From NCBI RefSeq assembly GCF_000024005.1, contig NC_013132.1, positions 4,892,001-4,956,000 on the forward strand: 64,000 bases of DNA, read 5' to 3'. Below, in pieces: positions 27,753 to 37,779 of this stretch. Every line of letters begins with the position of its first letter. Positions within the stretch are counted from its first letter, which is position 1. Origin of the DNA: Chitinophaga pinensis DSM 2588 (GTDB taxonomy: Bacteria; Bacteroidota; Bacteroidia; Chitinophagales; Chitinophagaceae). The position numbers and the translations under genes are program-made. The notes beneath the pieces were generated by a model, which was given only the letters and a program-made list of their open reading frames with translations, was not told where the DNA came from and did not search any database.

Positions 27753-29252
27753 ATGCCGGCCTGTGTTAGAAAAAGTATCTTAACGATACTACTATGCTGT
27801 TACTGTACATTGGGGCTGATAGCCCAGAACCTGGTGCCAAACGCTTCCTTCGAAGATGTAAATATCTGTACGGAATATACAGCTCCCTGTGCTCCATCCG
27901 CCTGGCTTTCGGTTGCGCCGGAAGTCGCGAGGATGAAATACCTATGTAATGGCGCAGCCTTGCAGGGACAGCACTATGTCAATCTCCTCCAGGAAGGCAA
28001 AGAAAATCCCGATTTAAGAGTGTATATACAGACCCGGCTGCTTTGTCCGCTGGAGAAAGGTCGTACCTATAAAATCCGTATTTACATGAATACGGATAAC
28101 TACCCTTTACGGGCGGGTATCCGCTTTGATACGGCATTTGTATTCACCCAGAGTGGTAGTTGCCTGAAAGCACCCGCTAGTCTTGAACTCAGTGAAAATG
28201 ATGTTCAGAAGAAGCTATTCCGCCTGAATCATCCCTGGTATATGCTGGAGAAGACCTATGTGGCGACAAATAATGCGACCCATCTGCTGATTGGTAACTT
28301 CCGGGCGCCACAACGGAAGGAGGGCGCCGGTGGCGGCTATAGTAATGCGCAATTACTGATCGATAGTATCAGTGTAACGCCGGAGGGGGGACCGCCGTTT
28401 TGTCCGGATGCCGATAGTACCATTGCCCTGTTATATACAGAGCATCACCGGCATACGATTCCGGAAAAACTCATTGCTTCCGGTGATCTGATTCATCGCC
28501 TGGATGGTACTTCCGGATGTGATACGATCATCCTGAAAGACGACCTTTTTACTGTAGATAAGAATAGTCTGAATGACCGATATAAACAGCAGATAGACGA
28601 GGCGCTGAACCGCTACAAGGGCAACCGTGCCCGTATTCAGCTGATAGGGTATGCATGGCAAAAGGCTTCTGAAGAATATAACAGGATCATATCTGCGGAT
28701 AAGGCCAAGGCAGTCGCCAATTACCTGGTGTATAACGAGGGCTATAGCTTTGATGATTTTGAAGTACAGGGAGCCGGTAAAACAAAGCCCCGTTATGATA
28801 CGGCAGGGAATACGGCCGGAGAAAACAACCGGGTGGAAATGATTATTTGTCGCCCGCCACTGGCTAAAGATACCATGCGCCCCCGGCCCGTAGTACATCA
28901 GCCGGATACGTTGGTTATTCCGGATATTCTCTTTAAATTCAATAGCAGCGAATTAAATAAAAACCTGTATAGCTCACTCGATAGCCTGATCAAAAGAATA
29001 CCCCGTGATGGCAGCATACAGTTGCAGGTAAACGGACATACAGACAATGCGGGTACCTCCGCTTACAACAATTCGCTTTCCATGAAAAGGGCCAATGCGG
29101 TGGCCGGTTATATGCAGGAACATGGTCTTGGAAATGATATCCGCCTGATTACCGGTGTAGGTGAAAGTCAGCCGGTAGCCGATAACCAATCTGCAGCAGG
29201 AAGAAGAAGAAACCGCAGGGTAGAGATTATTATATTCTACAGTCCGGATTGA
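27753..29252 (+). CDS. Secreted protein with two OmpA-like domains
   Basis: This 499-residue protein has a signal peptide (ending GLIAQ), an N-terminal carbohydrate-binding-like beta-sandwich (about 25-215, starting LVPNASFEDVN) and two C-terminal OmpA-like domains. The first (about 260-380; IQLIGYAWQKASEEYN, GENNRVEMI) lacks the normal glycan-binding Asp/Arg pattern in part. The second (about 390-499) has the complete INGHTDNAG-type motif (QVNGHTDNAGTSAYN) and the RRRNRRVEI signature. OmpA domains bind peptidoglycan, so it likely anchors an outer-surface structure. ATG 27753 gives the signal peptide; the frame is open to 27543. Confidence 0.8.
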   Translation: MPACVRKSILTILLCCYCTLGLIAQNLVPNASFEDVNICTEYTAPCAPSAWLSVAPEVARMKYLCNGAALQGQHYVNLLQEGKENPDLRVYIQTRLLCPLEKGRTYKIRIYMNTDNYPLRAGIRFDTAFVFTQSGSCLKAPASLELSENDVQKKLFRLNHPWYMLEKTYVATNNATHLLIGNFRAPQRKEGAGGGYSNAQLLIDSISVTPEGGPPFCPDADSTIALLYTEHHRHTIPEKLIASGDLIHRLDGTSGCDTIILKDDLFTVDKNSLNDRYKQQIDEALNRYKGNRARIQLIGYAWQKASEEYNRIISADKAKAVANYLVYNEGYSFDDFEVQGAGKTKPRYDTAGNTAGENNRVEMIICRPPLAKDTMRPRPVVHQPDTLVIPDILFKFNSSELNKNLYSSLDSLIKRIPRDGSIQLQVNGHTDNAGTSAYNNSLSMKRANAVAGYMQEHGLGNDIRLITGVGESQPVADNQSAAGRRRNRRVEIIIFYSPD

Positions 29253-29264
29253 CGCGCTGCGCGC

Positions 29265-29294
29265 GAATTAGGAATTAGGAATTAAGAATTAAGA
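29265..29294. repeat. Heptamer array HA6 (single arm)
   Basis: About four AATTAGG/AATTAAG heptamers follow the OmpA-like gene. No reverse arm was found before susC. The 300 bases to the next gene hold no other recognised feature; an AT-rich TTGCAAAAG to TATATTTTG stretch at 29363-29392 only loosely fits a promoter. Confidence 0.7.
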
Positions 29295-29602
29295 GTTTCG
29301 GGCAATTGTGTTTCTGGTATTGAAATATTCTGCATTAGAATTAATTTGATATGTGAAAACCTTGCAAAAGAATGTTTGTTTTTATATTTTGTCTGTTCAG
29401 GAAGTAAACTGTATTTGTTTAACCAGGGAAAACTCAAACATCTGATAACAGGAAATTGCTTATGTCGATGACACACTTGACAGTCGTATAACAGACTCCG
29501 GGGATCACTTTATTGAACAATCAAACCAAAATCATGGCGTACTGAGGTATAGCCAGGAAGTTTCATGCTTTTTCACATCACTTACTCTAAACTTAACAGC
29601 TT

Positions 29603-32600
29603 ATGAAAGTTTCTACAGGGCTGGCGCTGATCATGCTATTGGCGGTTTGCTCTACTTCCTTTGCCCAGAAAGGCAAAACCCTTCGCGGCCAGGTCGTTGC
29701 CGGTGATACGCAGCAGCCATTGGAGCGTGTGGTCATAGTAGAGAAAGGCTCCCAGAATCATGTATTTACAGGCGCAACTGGTGATTACTCCATTACCCTC
29801 ACCAGTGAGAATGCAACACTCATTTTTTCCTATGTAGGATATGCTACGCAACAGTTGCCCGCAGGTTCAGGGGACATCCTTAATGTGACCATGCAGTCTT
29901 CTCAGAAAGATCTGCATGAAGTGGTAGTCACCGCATTTGGCGTTAAAAAGGAAAAACGCGCTTTGGGTTATACCATTCAACAGGTAGACAACAAAGACCT
30001 TAACGTTAACCATCAACCCAACGTAGTGAATGCGCTGCAGGGCAAAGTAGCAGGTGTGCAGATATCCAGTTCAGGCGGTGGTCCTGGTCAGGGTTCCCGC
30101 ATTATTATCAGAGGTATTAATTCCATTTCGGGCGATAGAAATAACCAGCCTTTGTTTATCGTAGACGGGGTGGAAATTGATAATAATACGTATACGACCG
30201 GTGGGGCAGAAACCCGTGGTATGAGCAACCGTGCTGCCGATATTAACCCCGACGATATTGAAAGCGTCTCTGTACTGAGAGGTGGCGCAGCAACGGCTTT
30301 GTACGGTATCCGTGCGGCTAACGGCGCGATCGTCATCACGACGAAGTCAGGTAAGGCGGGCAAACTCCAGGTGACCTATAACGGTATGTATGGTTTTGAT
30401 AAAGTGAATAAGACGCCGGAGGTACAGTCGAAATTTTCGCAGGGATACCTGGGCGAATATGATCCGGCCAGCTTCTGGCCTACCTTTGGTCCGACCGTAG
30501 AAGAAGCAAAGAAACTGGATGATACGCATCCTGATCAGCTGTATAATAACTATAAACAGGCTTTTAAAACAGGTACGCAAACTCGTCATACGGTGAATGT
30601 CAGTGGTGGTACCGACAAGGCGCAACTGCTGGGTTCCATGTCTTACCTGGACCAGGATGGCGTAATCCCTTTCAGCACCTTTACCAGCTATAATGCGAGG
30701 ATCAATGGTCAGTTTAAGATCAGTGAAAAGTTTAGTGCAGGCGTATCGCTGAATTATATCAATTCCGGTGGTAACAGGGTGAATGCTGACCGTTTCGGGG
30801 AGCAGATTATCTACTGGTCTCCGCGTTGGGATATGAAAGATTATGTAAAGCCGGATGGTACGCAACAGACTTACAGCAGTGGTACGAACAACCCGATCTA
30901 TACGCTGTCAACCAACAAGTTCAGAGACAATGTGAACCGTACGATCGCCAGTACATTCATCATGTATAAACCTGCTTCCTGGCTGAATTTTTCCTATCGT
31001 ATCGGTAATGATTTCTATACAGATGGCAGGGTACATCAGGCGCCTGGTCCGCTGGGATTGGTAGGAGAAGCGCCTAACCTCGATGACAATGAATACGGTT
31101 TTATAAATGAATATAATCTCCGGAGCCGTACCCTCACATCCACCATAATGGCAAATGTCACACGTACATTTAAAGAGAAATATTCTATTGACCTGAAGAT
31201 CGGGCATGACCTCCGGGATCAGCGGCTGAGAAGGAATAGTGTGATGGGGGATACGCTGGTGGTACCGGATCTTTTTCTGTTGAATAATGCTAAACGCGTA
31301 AGAGCAGAATCCTATATCTACGATTACAGGAACTATGGTTATTTCGCTGATCTGACGCTCGGACTGAATAACTACCTGTTCCTCGAACTGACCGGCAGAA
31401 CTGACCTGACGTCTACTTTATCCATCAATAACCGCAGTTATTTCTATCCCTCTGTCAGCCTGAGTTACATCTTCAGTGATCAGTTCAAACTACCAGACTG
31501 GTGGACATATGGTAAGTTCAAAGCTTCCTGGGCGAAGATCGGTAAGGATGGAGATGCGTACTCCATTACCAATGGTTTTAAGGCGGGTACAACCATCGGT
31601 TCCAGCGTGCCTTTCTACCAGAACAGGACATTGGGTAATCCTAACCTGCGACCGGAGTTTACACAGACAACAGAGCTCGGTACGGAACTGAGATTTCTGG
31701 AAGGTAGATTGGGTCTGGAAGCGGTCGTTTATCAGCAACAAAGTAAAGACCTGCTGGTACCGGTAGACGTATCTACCACGACAGGTTTTGACAAGGCATA
31801 TGTCAATGCAGGAGAGATCAGTAACAAAGGACTGGAGCTTACTTTGTCTGTAGTGCCGGTGCGTACAAAAGACTTCAGCTGGGATTTCCGGGTGAACTTT
31901 TCTACCAACAGCAACAAGGTAAAGAAACTGAATGAAGAGCTGCAACTGAGTGAGATCGTGTTGTCTTCTCAATATGGTTATCTGAGTTCTACGGTGACCA
32001 CCAAACTTGTTCCCGGACAGTCATATGGTGCGCTGTATGGTAGGACTTACAAGCGTTATTATGGCAATGAACCAGACGATAAAAAGACACTGCGCACGGA
32101 TCTGCCTTTGCTGATAGGCGCGAATGGTTTCCCTGTGCTCGATGATGCTTCTAATCAGCGTTACCTGGGAAGTACACTGCCTAAATGGATTGGTAGCACC
32201 ACACAGACTTTCCGCTATAAACAGCTGTCATTGTCGTTATTGCTGGACGTGCGTCATGGCAATTACAAGTATAATCAGCTGTCTAATTTCCTGGCTGCAT
32301 TCGGAGAATCAAAACAGACAGAAAACAGGGATCAGACCATGGTGTTCAATGGTGTACTGGCGGATGGTACGGCGAATACCAAAGCGGTGTACCTGGGACA
32401 GGCAAAAGGTCCGGATGGGGTAGACTACGGCGCTGGTTTTTACAGAAACTATTATCGTGGCGCGAGTGAAAACTTTATTGAAGATGCTTCCTGGGTCAGA
32501 CTGCGTTCCCTGTCATTGTCCTATACATTGCCGGCAAAGTGGCTGACGCCGACAAAGACAATCAGTGGAGCGACGGTATCCTTCACGGGTAATAATCTCT

Positions 32601-32737
32601 GGCTCCATACGAAGTACAGCGGTTTTGATCCGGAGACCAGTTCTTCACCTTCGGGCAGTAATGCGTCAGATGCATTCTCCGGATTTACTTATCCGGCTAC
32701 CCGCAGTTTCCTGTTCAGCCTTAATCTTCAATTCTAA
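29603..32737 (+). CDS. SusC/RagA-type TonB-dependent receptor
   Basis: This 1044-residue outer-membrane transporter has a signal peptide (ending TSFAQ), a carboxypeptidase-regulatory domain (about 25-95), a plug with the SusC signature IRGINSISGDRNNQPLFIVDG-type segment (split here as RGINSISG and PLFIVDGVEID, near 165-190), then a long beta-barrel ending with TRSFLFSLNLQF. It would import a glycan or peptide together with the SusD-like lipoprotein encoded 11 bases downstream. No sigma/anti-sigma regulator or catabolic enzyme is adjacent, so the substrate cannot be assigned. Confidence 0.95.
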   Translation: MKVSTGLALIMLLAVCSTSFAQKGKTLRGQVVAGDTQQPLERVVIVEKGSQNHVFTGATGDYSITLTSENATLIFSYVGYATQQLPAGSGDILNVTMQSSQKDLHEVVVTAFGVKKEKRALGYTIQQVDNKDLNVNHQPNVVNALQGKVAGVQISSSGGGPGQGSRIIIRGINSISGDRNNQPLFIVDGVEIDNNTYTTGGAETRGMSNRAADINPDDIESVSVLRGGAATALYGIRAANGAIVITTKSGKAGKLQVTYNGMYGFDKVNKTPEVQSKFSQGYLGEYDPASFWPTFGPTVEEAKKLDDTHPDQLYNNYKQAFKTGTQTRHTVNVSGGTDKAQLLGSMSYLDQDGVIPFSTFTSYNARINGQFKISEKFSAGVSLNYINSGGNRVNADRFGEQIIYWSPRWDMKDYVKPDGTQQTYSSGTNNPIYTLSTNKFRDNVNRTIASTFIMYKPASWLNFSYRIGNDFYTDGRVHQAPGPLGLVGEAPNLDDNEYGFINEYNLRSRTLTSTIMANVTRTFKEKYSIDLKIGHDLRDQRLRRNSVMGDTLVVPDLFLLNNAKRVRAESYIYDYRNYGYFADLTLGLNNYLFLELTGRTDLTSTLSINNRSYFYPSVSLSYIFSDQFKLPDWWTYGKFKASWAKIGKDGDAYSITNGFKAGTTIGSSVPFYQNRTLGNPNLRPEFTQTTELGTELRFLEGRLGLEAVVYQQQSKDLLVPVDVSTTTGFDKAYVNAGEISNKGLELTLSVVPVRTKDFSWDFRVNFSTNSNKVKKLNEELQLSEIVLSSQYGYLSSTVTTKLVPGQSYGALYGRTYKRYYGNEPDDKKTLRTDLPLLIGANGFPVLDDASNQRYLGSTLPKWIGSTTQTFRYKQLSLSLLLDVRHGNYKYNQLSNFLAAFGESKQTENRDQTMVFNGVLADGTANTKAVYLGQAKGPDGVDYGAGFYRNYYRGASENFIEDASWVRLRSLSLSYTLPAKWLTPTKTISGATVSFTGNNLWLHTKYSGFDPETSSSPSGSNASDAFSGFTYPATRSFLFSLNLQF

Positions 32738-32748
32738 ATCTGTCTTTC

Positions 32749-34173
32749 ATGAAACGTACATTGCTCAAAATATATACACTGGCACTGGCGGCAGGACTTT
32801 TCTGTGCGCTGCCTGCCTGTAAAAAAGGCTACCTGGATATTAACCAGACCGATCCTAATCTGACACAGCGACCACCGATTAATGGTCTGCTGGTGGCGAC
32901 TACGTACCAGTCAGCCATTAATGTGTATTCCACTGGTTATATCACTTCTTATTACGTACAGCAGCTGGCATCTCCGAATACCGGCAGTGGCTCCGACATA
33001 TACGACGATGTGGACAGGAGTGCCAACTGGCAAGCTATCTATCTGAATGTGACGGATATCCGTCAGATGAAGCAACTGGCCCTGGCGCAGAAAGCTTATG
33101 AGCATTTGGGAGTAGCGGACATCCTTGAGGCGCTGAATATGAGTATGGTGATCGATATGTATGGAGATGCGCCTTACAGGGAAGCCTGGTCAGAAGGAGA
33201 AAACCTGCGGCCGGAATATGATGGCGCAAAGGTGATTTATGACAGTTGCCTGTCCCTGATCTATCAGGGAGTAGCTGCTTTGAATACCCCGGACCCGCTG
33301 GTGGCATTAGACCCGGTAAATGACCTGGTACATGGTGGTAATAAGGCCGCCTGGATAAAGACAGGTTATGCACTGAAAGCAAGACTGCTGAACCGGAAGA
33401 GTAAACTGCCGGATTATGATGCGGCGGCTGTACTGGCAGCGCTGGAACTGGCTTATGACAGTAATGCCGATGATGCCCAGATCACCCGTTTTGAGAGCCT
33501 GAGTCCCTGGAACAGCGTGGCAAAAAATAATGCCAGCGGGACCCTGGATGGCTGGCTAAGCGCCACTTTTGTAAATGCGCTGAATGGGACAACTTATGGT
33601 GTATTTGATCCCCGTTTACCGCTTATAACGGATACTACCCGCTTTGGCGATTACAGGGGGACGGTGAACGGCGTCGGACGTACTGGTTCCGGAACGGATA
33701 ACGCACAAAGCGCCTTATCGGTAAACGGGTTCTATTCCCGGGGCGGAGCACCTCTTTTGATGCTGACCTATGCCGAGATGAAGTTTATCGAATCTGAGGC
33801 TTCTTTTGTGGCAAATAAGGCAGGATCTTACCAGGCATACCTGGACGGTATTGCCGCACATATGGATAAGTTAGGGGTAGCGCCTGCGGCGAAACAGGCT
33901 TACGTAAGCAACCCGGTGGTAGCAGTGGGGCAGGCGGCGTTTACCAAAGACCTGCTTTTTAAGGAGAAATACGTAGCGACGTTCCTGCAACCGGAAACCT
34001 GGACAGATGCCCGTCGTTATGACTATAAGTACAAGAATTTCCAGTTACCGCAGGGGGCTTTGTTAAATACCTTCATCCGCCGGGTAGGATATCCTACTTC
34101 CGAGACCAGCCGGAATCCGGAAAATGTGCCGCCGGTAGGTTCATTGGCGGACCACTTATGGTGGGACAAGTAA
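32749..34173 (+). CDS. SusD/RagB-type surface lipoprotein
   Basis: This 474-residue lipoprotein (lipobox LPAC near residue 23) belongs to the SusD-like family, probably the SusD-like_2 subgroup. The early segment GYLDINQTDPN and TPR-like helices (for example YEHLGVADILEALNMSMVIDMYGD) are typical. It caps the preceding SusC channel and binds its substrate. It directly follows susC and the locus ends with a long hairpin at 34208-34279. Substrate is unknown. Confidence 0.92.
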   Translation: MKRTLLKIYTLALAAGLFCALPACKKGYLDINQTDPNLTQRPPINGLLVATTYQSAINVYSTGYITSYYVQQLASPNTGSGSDIYDDVDRSANWQAIYLNVTDIRQMKQLALAQKAYEHLGVADILEALNMSMVIDMYGDAPYREAWSEGENLRPEYDGAKVIYDSCLSLIYQGVAALNTPDPLVALDPVNDLVHGGNKAAWIKTGYALKARLLNRKSKLPDYDAAAVLAALELAYDSNADDAQITRFESLSPWNSVAKNNASGTLDGWLSATFVNALNGTTYGVFDPRLPLITDTTRFGDYRGTVNGVGRTGSGTDNAQSALSVNGFYSRGGAPLLMLTYAEMKFIESEASFVANKAGSYQAYLDGIAAHMDKLGVAPAAKQAYVSNPVVAVGQAAFTKDLLFKEKYVATFLQPETWTDARRYDYKYKNFQLPQGALLNTFIRRVGYPTSETSRNPENVPPVGSLADHLWWDK

Positions 34174-34207
34174 ATATGAATATAGTTGACAATTAGTTAA
34201 ATAGGGC

Positions 34208-34279
34208 TTTGAGTATAGTTATTGTTCGTTAATGCTCCGTTCATGAACGAAGCATTAACGAACAATAACTATACTCAAA
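34208..34279. repeat. 72-bp near-perfect palindrome after susD
   Basis: The arms (29 bases, starting TTTGAGTATAGTTATTGTTC) are exact reverse complements, and the centre TCATGA extends the symmetry with a single mismatch, giving a stem of about 35 bp. No T-tract follows. It may terminate susCD transcription, stabilise its mRNA, or be a palindromic mobile remnant. Confidence 0.85.
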
Positions 34280-34360
34280 CTAATGCCAGGCAAAAGAACA
34301 TGTCTTCACCGGAAAGGAGTTTCGATGAAGTTGTTTTACAAGGTTTTGATAAACAATTAT

Positions 34361-35788
34361 TTACGCTGATAGTGTACTGCCGGTAACCTTCATCTGGCTA
34401 AGCGGGAAGCTGGCAAAAAAGGTGGTGCCTTCGCCGGGCATACTTTCAAACCATAATTCGCCATTCTGTAGTGCGAGTAATTCTTTACAAAGTACTAATC
34501 CGAGGCCGATACCTTTTTCGTTGTTGGTACCGAAGGTAGATTGTGTTTTCAGGGAGAATATTTCATCGTGATGGCTGGGATCTATACCGATGCCATTATC
34601 AGAGATCATCAGGTGGCAGTATTCCTCAATGAGACGGATGTCAATGGCGATTTGTCCACCGGAAGGGGTGAATTTAATCGCATTATTCACCAGGTTTCTG
34701 ATAATCAGTTCCAGCATGTTATGATCCGCGGTAATATAGACATCCGGGTCTACGCGGGAGGTGATGCTGACGGCTTTTTTTTCAGCCAGCAGGCGTTGAA
34801 TGGTCAGCACTCTTTCTACTGCTTCATGGACATTTTCTGCGGATAGTCTGACACCTTTTCCATCCATCTGCAATTTCGACCAGGTGAGAAGATTCGTCAG
34901 CAGACTGGACGTATTTTTAGTCAGGGTCAGCAATTCATCCCCTAACATCTTTTTTTCCTCTTCTTCCAGGTCGTATTCTGCGATCAGGTGCAGGGTGGTA
35001 ATGATGGAGTTCAGCGGACTTTGCAGGTCATGCGCGATAATTGAGAACAGCTTATCCTTTTTCTGGTTGGATTGTTCCAGTTTGATATTCTGGCTATCAA
35101 TTTTATCTGCCCGTTCTTCGGCATTGCGCTTTTCTCTTTCGTAATTATTTCTTAAATAATTGGTAATGAGATATATGCAGGTTAGCGTGATCAGGTAACT
35201 GGACAGGATATCCACGTATCTGTACTCAGCACTGGTGTAACTATCTTTGATCCAGGCTGGATTAATATATTCTTTTGTCAGGAGGATGACCGGCAGCAGC
35301 AGGTGCAGGCAGGCCCATATCCAGTGACGGCTTCGCGGACTGAAAGCGATCAGCAGGTTGAAAGTCAGGAAAAACAGCAGCAGGGCAGGGCCATGGCTAC
35401 CGGAATTCAGGTAAAAGGTGGCTGTCAGTGTTATGTAGCTGACAATCGCGTAGGCCAGCATGCTGACATGGTAGACCTTTTTATAACGGGAGAGGTAAAA
35501 GAAAAAGACCTGTAACACCAGCAGGGTCGCTACGATGACCCATACGAAGGTAAGACCGAGCCACATGTTGAACGGCAGTAATACCGTCAGTAATGTCATG
35601 GTTACCACACTGATTGAGTTGAAGGCACGGTTCTCCAGTGAGAACGACGCAGGGTCCCCTACCAGTTCTTCCCAAATGTTGGCTAGATTACGTGCAATTT
35701 TGTGCAAATGCTGGTTTTTATTAGTATATGCTGATAATCGATAAGTTATGCAAAGGTCTACGTTTAAATGCGAATATTTATAACACAT
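34361..35788 (-). CDS. Membrane sensor histidine kinase
   Basis: This 475-residue kinase has six membrane segments (about residues 55-215), a short coiled-coil, HisKA with H-box FSIIAHDLQSPLNSI, and HATPase_c (NLVNNAIKFTPSG, DNGIGI, GIGLGL). It lacks a receiver. The N-terminal membrane region is of the 7TM-like Bacteroidota type with no obvious ligand domain. No response regulator is adjacent. The first 30 residues look non-conserved, and translation could start downstream near the KIARNLANIWEE segment. Confidence 0.85.
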   Translation of the reverse strand: MCYKYSHLNVDLCITYRLSAYTNKNQHLHKIARNLANIWEELVGDPASFSLENRAFNSISVVTMTLLTVLLPFNMWLGLTFVWVIVATLLVLQVFFFYLSRYKKVYHVSMLAYAIVSYITLTATFYLNSGSHGPALLLFFLTFNLLIAFSPRSRHWIWACLHLLLPVILLTKEYINPAWIKDSYTSAEYRYVDILSSYLITLTCIYLITNYLRNNYEREKRNAEERADKIDSQNIKLEQSNQKKDKLFSIIAHDLQSPLNSIITTLHLIAEYDLEEEEKKMLGDELLTLTKNTSSLLTNLLTWSKLQMDGKGVRLSAENVHEAVERVLTIQRLLAEKKAVSITSRVDPDVYITADHNMLELIIRNLVNNAIKFTPSGGQIAIDIRLIEEYCHLMISDNGIGIDPSHHDEIFSLKTQSTFGTNNEKGIGLGLVLCKELLALQNGELWFESMPGEGTTFFASFPLSQMKVTGSTLSA

Positions 35789-35859
35789 ACATGTTATAAC
35801 GGATATAGGTGGACAAAATGTGGAATGACTTTCGCACGTTATATAGAAAATCAGTTTTT

Positions 35860-36363
35860 ATGAAAAGTGTTCAAAGTAAGGTGATAACAGTGTTATTACT
35901 GGTCGTGGGATTGTTTATCAGTAATTTACAGGCACAGGATAAAAAGAGTGAGAAACAGCAGGCGGTGGAAAAAATGGTGAGCACGCGTAATTATGTATTC
36001 AAAGTACAGACGGTTCAGCCAACGAATCCGTCGCCCAACAGACAGATAACATCGGATTATGATGTAAAGATCACACCTGATAGTGTTATCAGTTATCTGC
36101 CCTACTTCGGTCGCGCCTATACGGCGCCGATGGATCCGACGAAAGGAGGTATACAGTTTACCTCTACAAAATTTGAATACAAGGAAGAAGTAAGGAAAAA
36201 AGGTGGCTGGGATATCACGATCAAACCACAGGATACGCAGGATGCACGCCTGCTTTCGCTCACTATATCCGACAATGGTTTTGCTTCTTTACAGGTGATC
36301 AGTAATAACAGACAGCCTATTTCTTTCACGGGTTATATCACCGAAAGGAAAAGTAAAAGATAA
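35860..36363 (+). CDS. DUF4251 secreted protein
   Basis: This 167-residue protein has a signal peptide (ending NLQAQ) and matches the DUF4251 family of Bacteroidota. Conserved features include YVFKVQTVQP, the SYLPYFGRAYTAP segment (near 88-100), and FEYK followed by IQ/IKPQD-like strands. The fold is predicted to be a beta-sandwich; function is unknown. ATG 35860 was chosen over 35809 because it yields a signal peptide. Confidence 0.8.
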   Translation: MKSVQSKVITVLLLVVGLFISNLQAQDKKSEKQQAVEKMVSTRNYVFKVQTVQPTNPSPNRQITSDYDVKITPDSVISYLPYFGRAYTAPMDPTKGGIQFTSTKFEYKEEVRKKGGWDITIKPQDTQDARLLSLTISDNGFASLQVISNNRQPISFTGYITERKSKR

Positions 36364-36456
36364 CTAAAGAATACGTTAAAGTTATCTTAACGCCGGTAGA
36401 TTCTGGCATATGGGAACAGTTCTTGTTTTATACCTATCGAACCAAAAATTAGAACT

Positions 36457-36723
36457 ATGTCCAAGAATAACAGAGAAGGCGTTAAGCATGAAATCCAGGA
36501 ACTCGCAATGGGTAATTACAGGAGCTATCCTGAAGATTACGGTGTAAATGTGCAGGATACAACTGCTAATGTAATATCTTTAGCCAGGGGCTATTGGGAT
36601 AGTCGTGAGGTCAGTGAAGTGCACCGTGATGAAAAACTGGGAATCAATCTGAATGATTACCAACAGTGGACACAGGAGGCTTTCGCCGAATTTTCCAAGA
36701 GCAATGAGTACTCTTTAAGTTAA
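36457..36723 (+). CDS. Small protein of unknown function
   Basis: This 88-residue soluble protein is Asn/Glu rich with no Cys, membrane segment or signal peptide. I recognise no family. A strong terminator follows 35 bases after the stop, supporting a genuine monocistronic gene. The neighbouring DUF4251 and DUF2383 genes suggest a stress-related setting, but this is only suggestive. Confidence 0.6.
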   Translation: MSKNNREGVKHEIQELAMGNYRSYPEDYGVNVQDTTANVISLARGYWDSREVSEVHRDEKLGINLNDYQQWTQEAFAEFSKSNEYSLS

Positions 36724-36757
36724 CGTATAGTACCTTCGAAAGGATACGCGTTTTGTC

Positions 36758-36804
36758 AGCTGCGGCAGATATTGTTAGAGACAGTATCTGCCGCAGTTTT
36801 TTTT
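36758..36804 (+). terminator. Terminator after the 88-residue protein gene
   Basis: CTGCGGCAGATA and TATCTGCCGCAG form a perfect 12-bp stem followed by eight T. Confidence 0.9.
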
Positions 36805-36849
36805 ATGCGTCTTTTTATTATCTTTAGATAAACCCATTTCCCGTTCGTT

Positions 36850-37722
36850 ATGAAGACAGACACTGCCAGTCGTACGGCCCAGTATATGGCGTTGTTCCGG
36901 GCGTTGGAGACTAACCGCCCGTCCGGAAAAAGACTGTTTACCGATCCTTATGCTTTTTCTTTTTTAACAGCCCGCTTTAAGATCATCACCCAGTTATCTG
37001 TCGTACCATTTATCCGTAATCTGGTTTATCGGATTATCCGTAAAAGAATTCCCGGTGCATTATCATCTGGTGTGGCGCGCACGCGCTATATTGACGAATT
37101 ACTGCAACAGGCAGTCCGCGATGGCGCGAAACAGGTTGTCATTCTGGGCGCCGGTTATGATACCCGTGCTTTACGTCTGGGCTTTCTGCGTGCGCTACCT
37201 GTTATAGAAATCGATCATCCTGCCACTGCGAGAGCCAAAAGGGAACGAATCCTGAAGAGCCTGGGACATATGCCGGATCATGTGCGTTATCTGGAGATCG
37301 ATTTTAATGAACAAAAGCTGGAGCAACTGGCCGCTGCGGAACAGATAGATCTTTCCCGGCCCACGGTATTTATATGGGAAGGCGTCAGTAATTATTTGTC
37401 GCATGAGGCCGTGGCATCCACTTTTGCTTTTATGGGATCATTCGCTGCCGGCAGTTATATTATTTTCACTTATGTTGATGAAAAAGTGTTAAGATATCCG
37501 GCTGCATTTTTCGGAGGAGAAAAATTATTACATGATCTCCGGCAGATAGAGGAGAACTGGACTTTTGGGCTGGAACCCATCCTGGTAAGGCGTTACCTGG
37601 ATGATTTTGGTATGGAACTGCTGGAAGATTACAGTGCTGTAGAATACCGGAATCGCTATCTTCCGGAGCGCACAGAAAAAGGATATGAGTTTTACAGGGT
37701 GGCTTTTGCCCTAAAAAGATAG
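36850..37722 (+). CDS. Class I SAM-dependent methyltransferase (LCMT family)
   Basis: This 290-residue methyltransferase belongs to the Ppm1/Ppm2/Tcmp (leucine carboxyl methyltransferase-like) family. The N-terminal SRTAQYMALFRALETNRP, VARTRYIDELL, the SAM motif VVILGAGYDTRALRL (near 96-110) and EIDHPATARAKRE are family hallmarks. Such enzymes methylate carboxyl or hydroxyl groups of small molecules. Substrate is unknown and no biosynthetic cluster surrounds it. A TTATCTTTAG element about 25 bases upstream may be the -7 box. Confidence 0.88.
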   Translation: MKTDTASRTAQYMALFRALETNRPSGKRLFTDPYAFSFLTARFKIITQLSVVPFIRNLVYRIIRKRIPGALSSGVARTRYIDELLQQAVRDGAKQVVILGAGYDTRALRLGFLRALPVIEIDHPATARAKRERILKSLGHMPDHVRYLEIDFNEQKLEQLAAAEQIDLSRPTVFIWEGVSNYLSHEAVASTFAFMGSFAAGSYIIFTYVDEKVLRYPAAFFGGEKLLHDLRQIEENWTFGLEPILVRRYLDDFGMELLEDYSAVEYRNRYLPERTEKGYEFYRVAFALKR

Positions 37723-37779
37723 TGTCACACTAAGAATTTAAATGTCAATTCTATATTTTTATTGAATAACTACTCCCGT

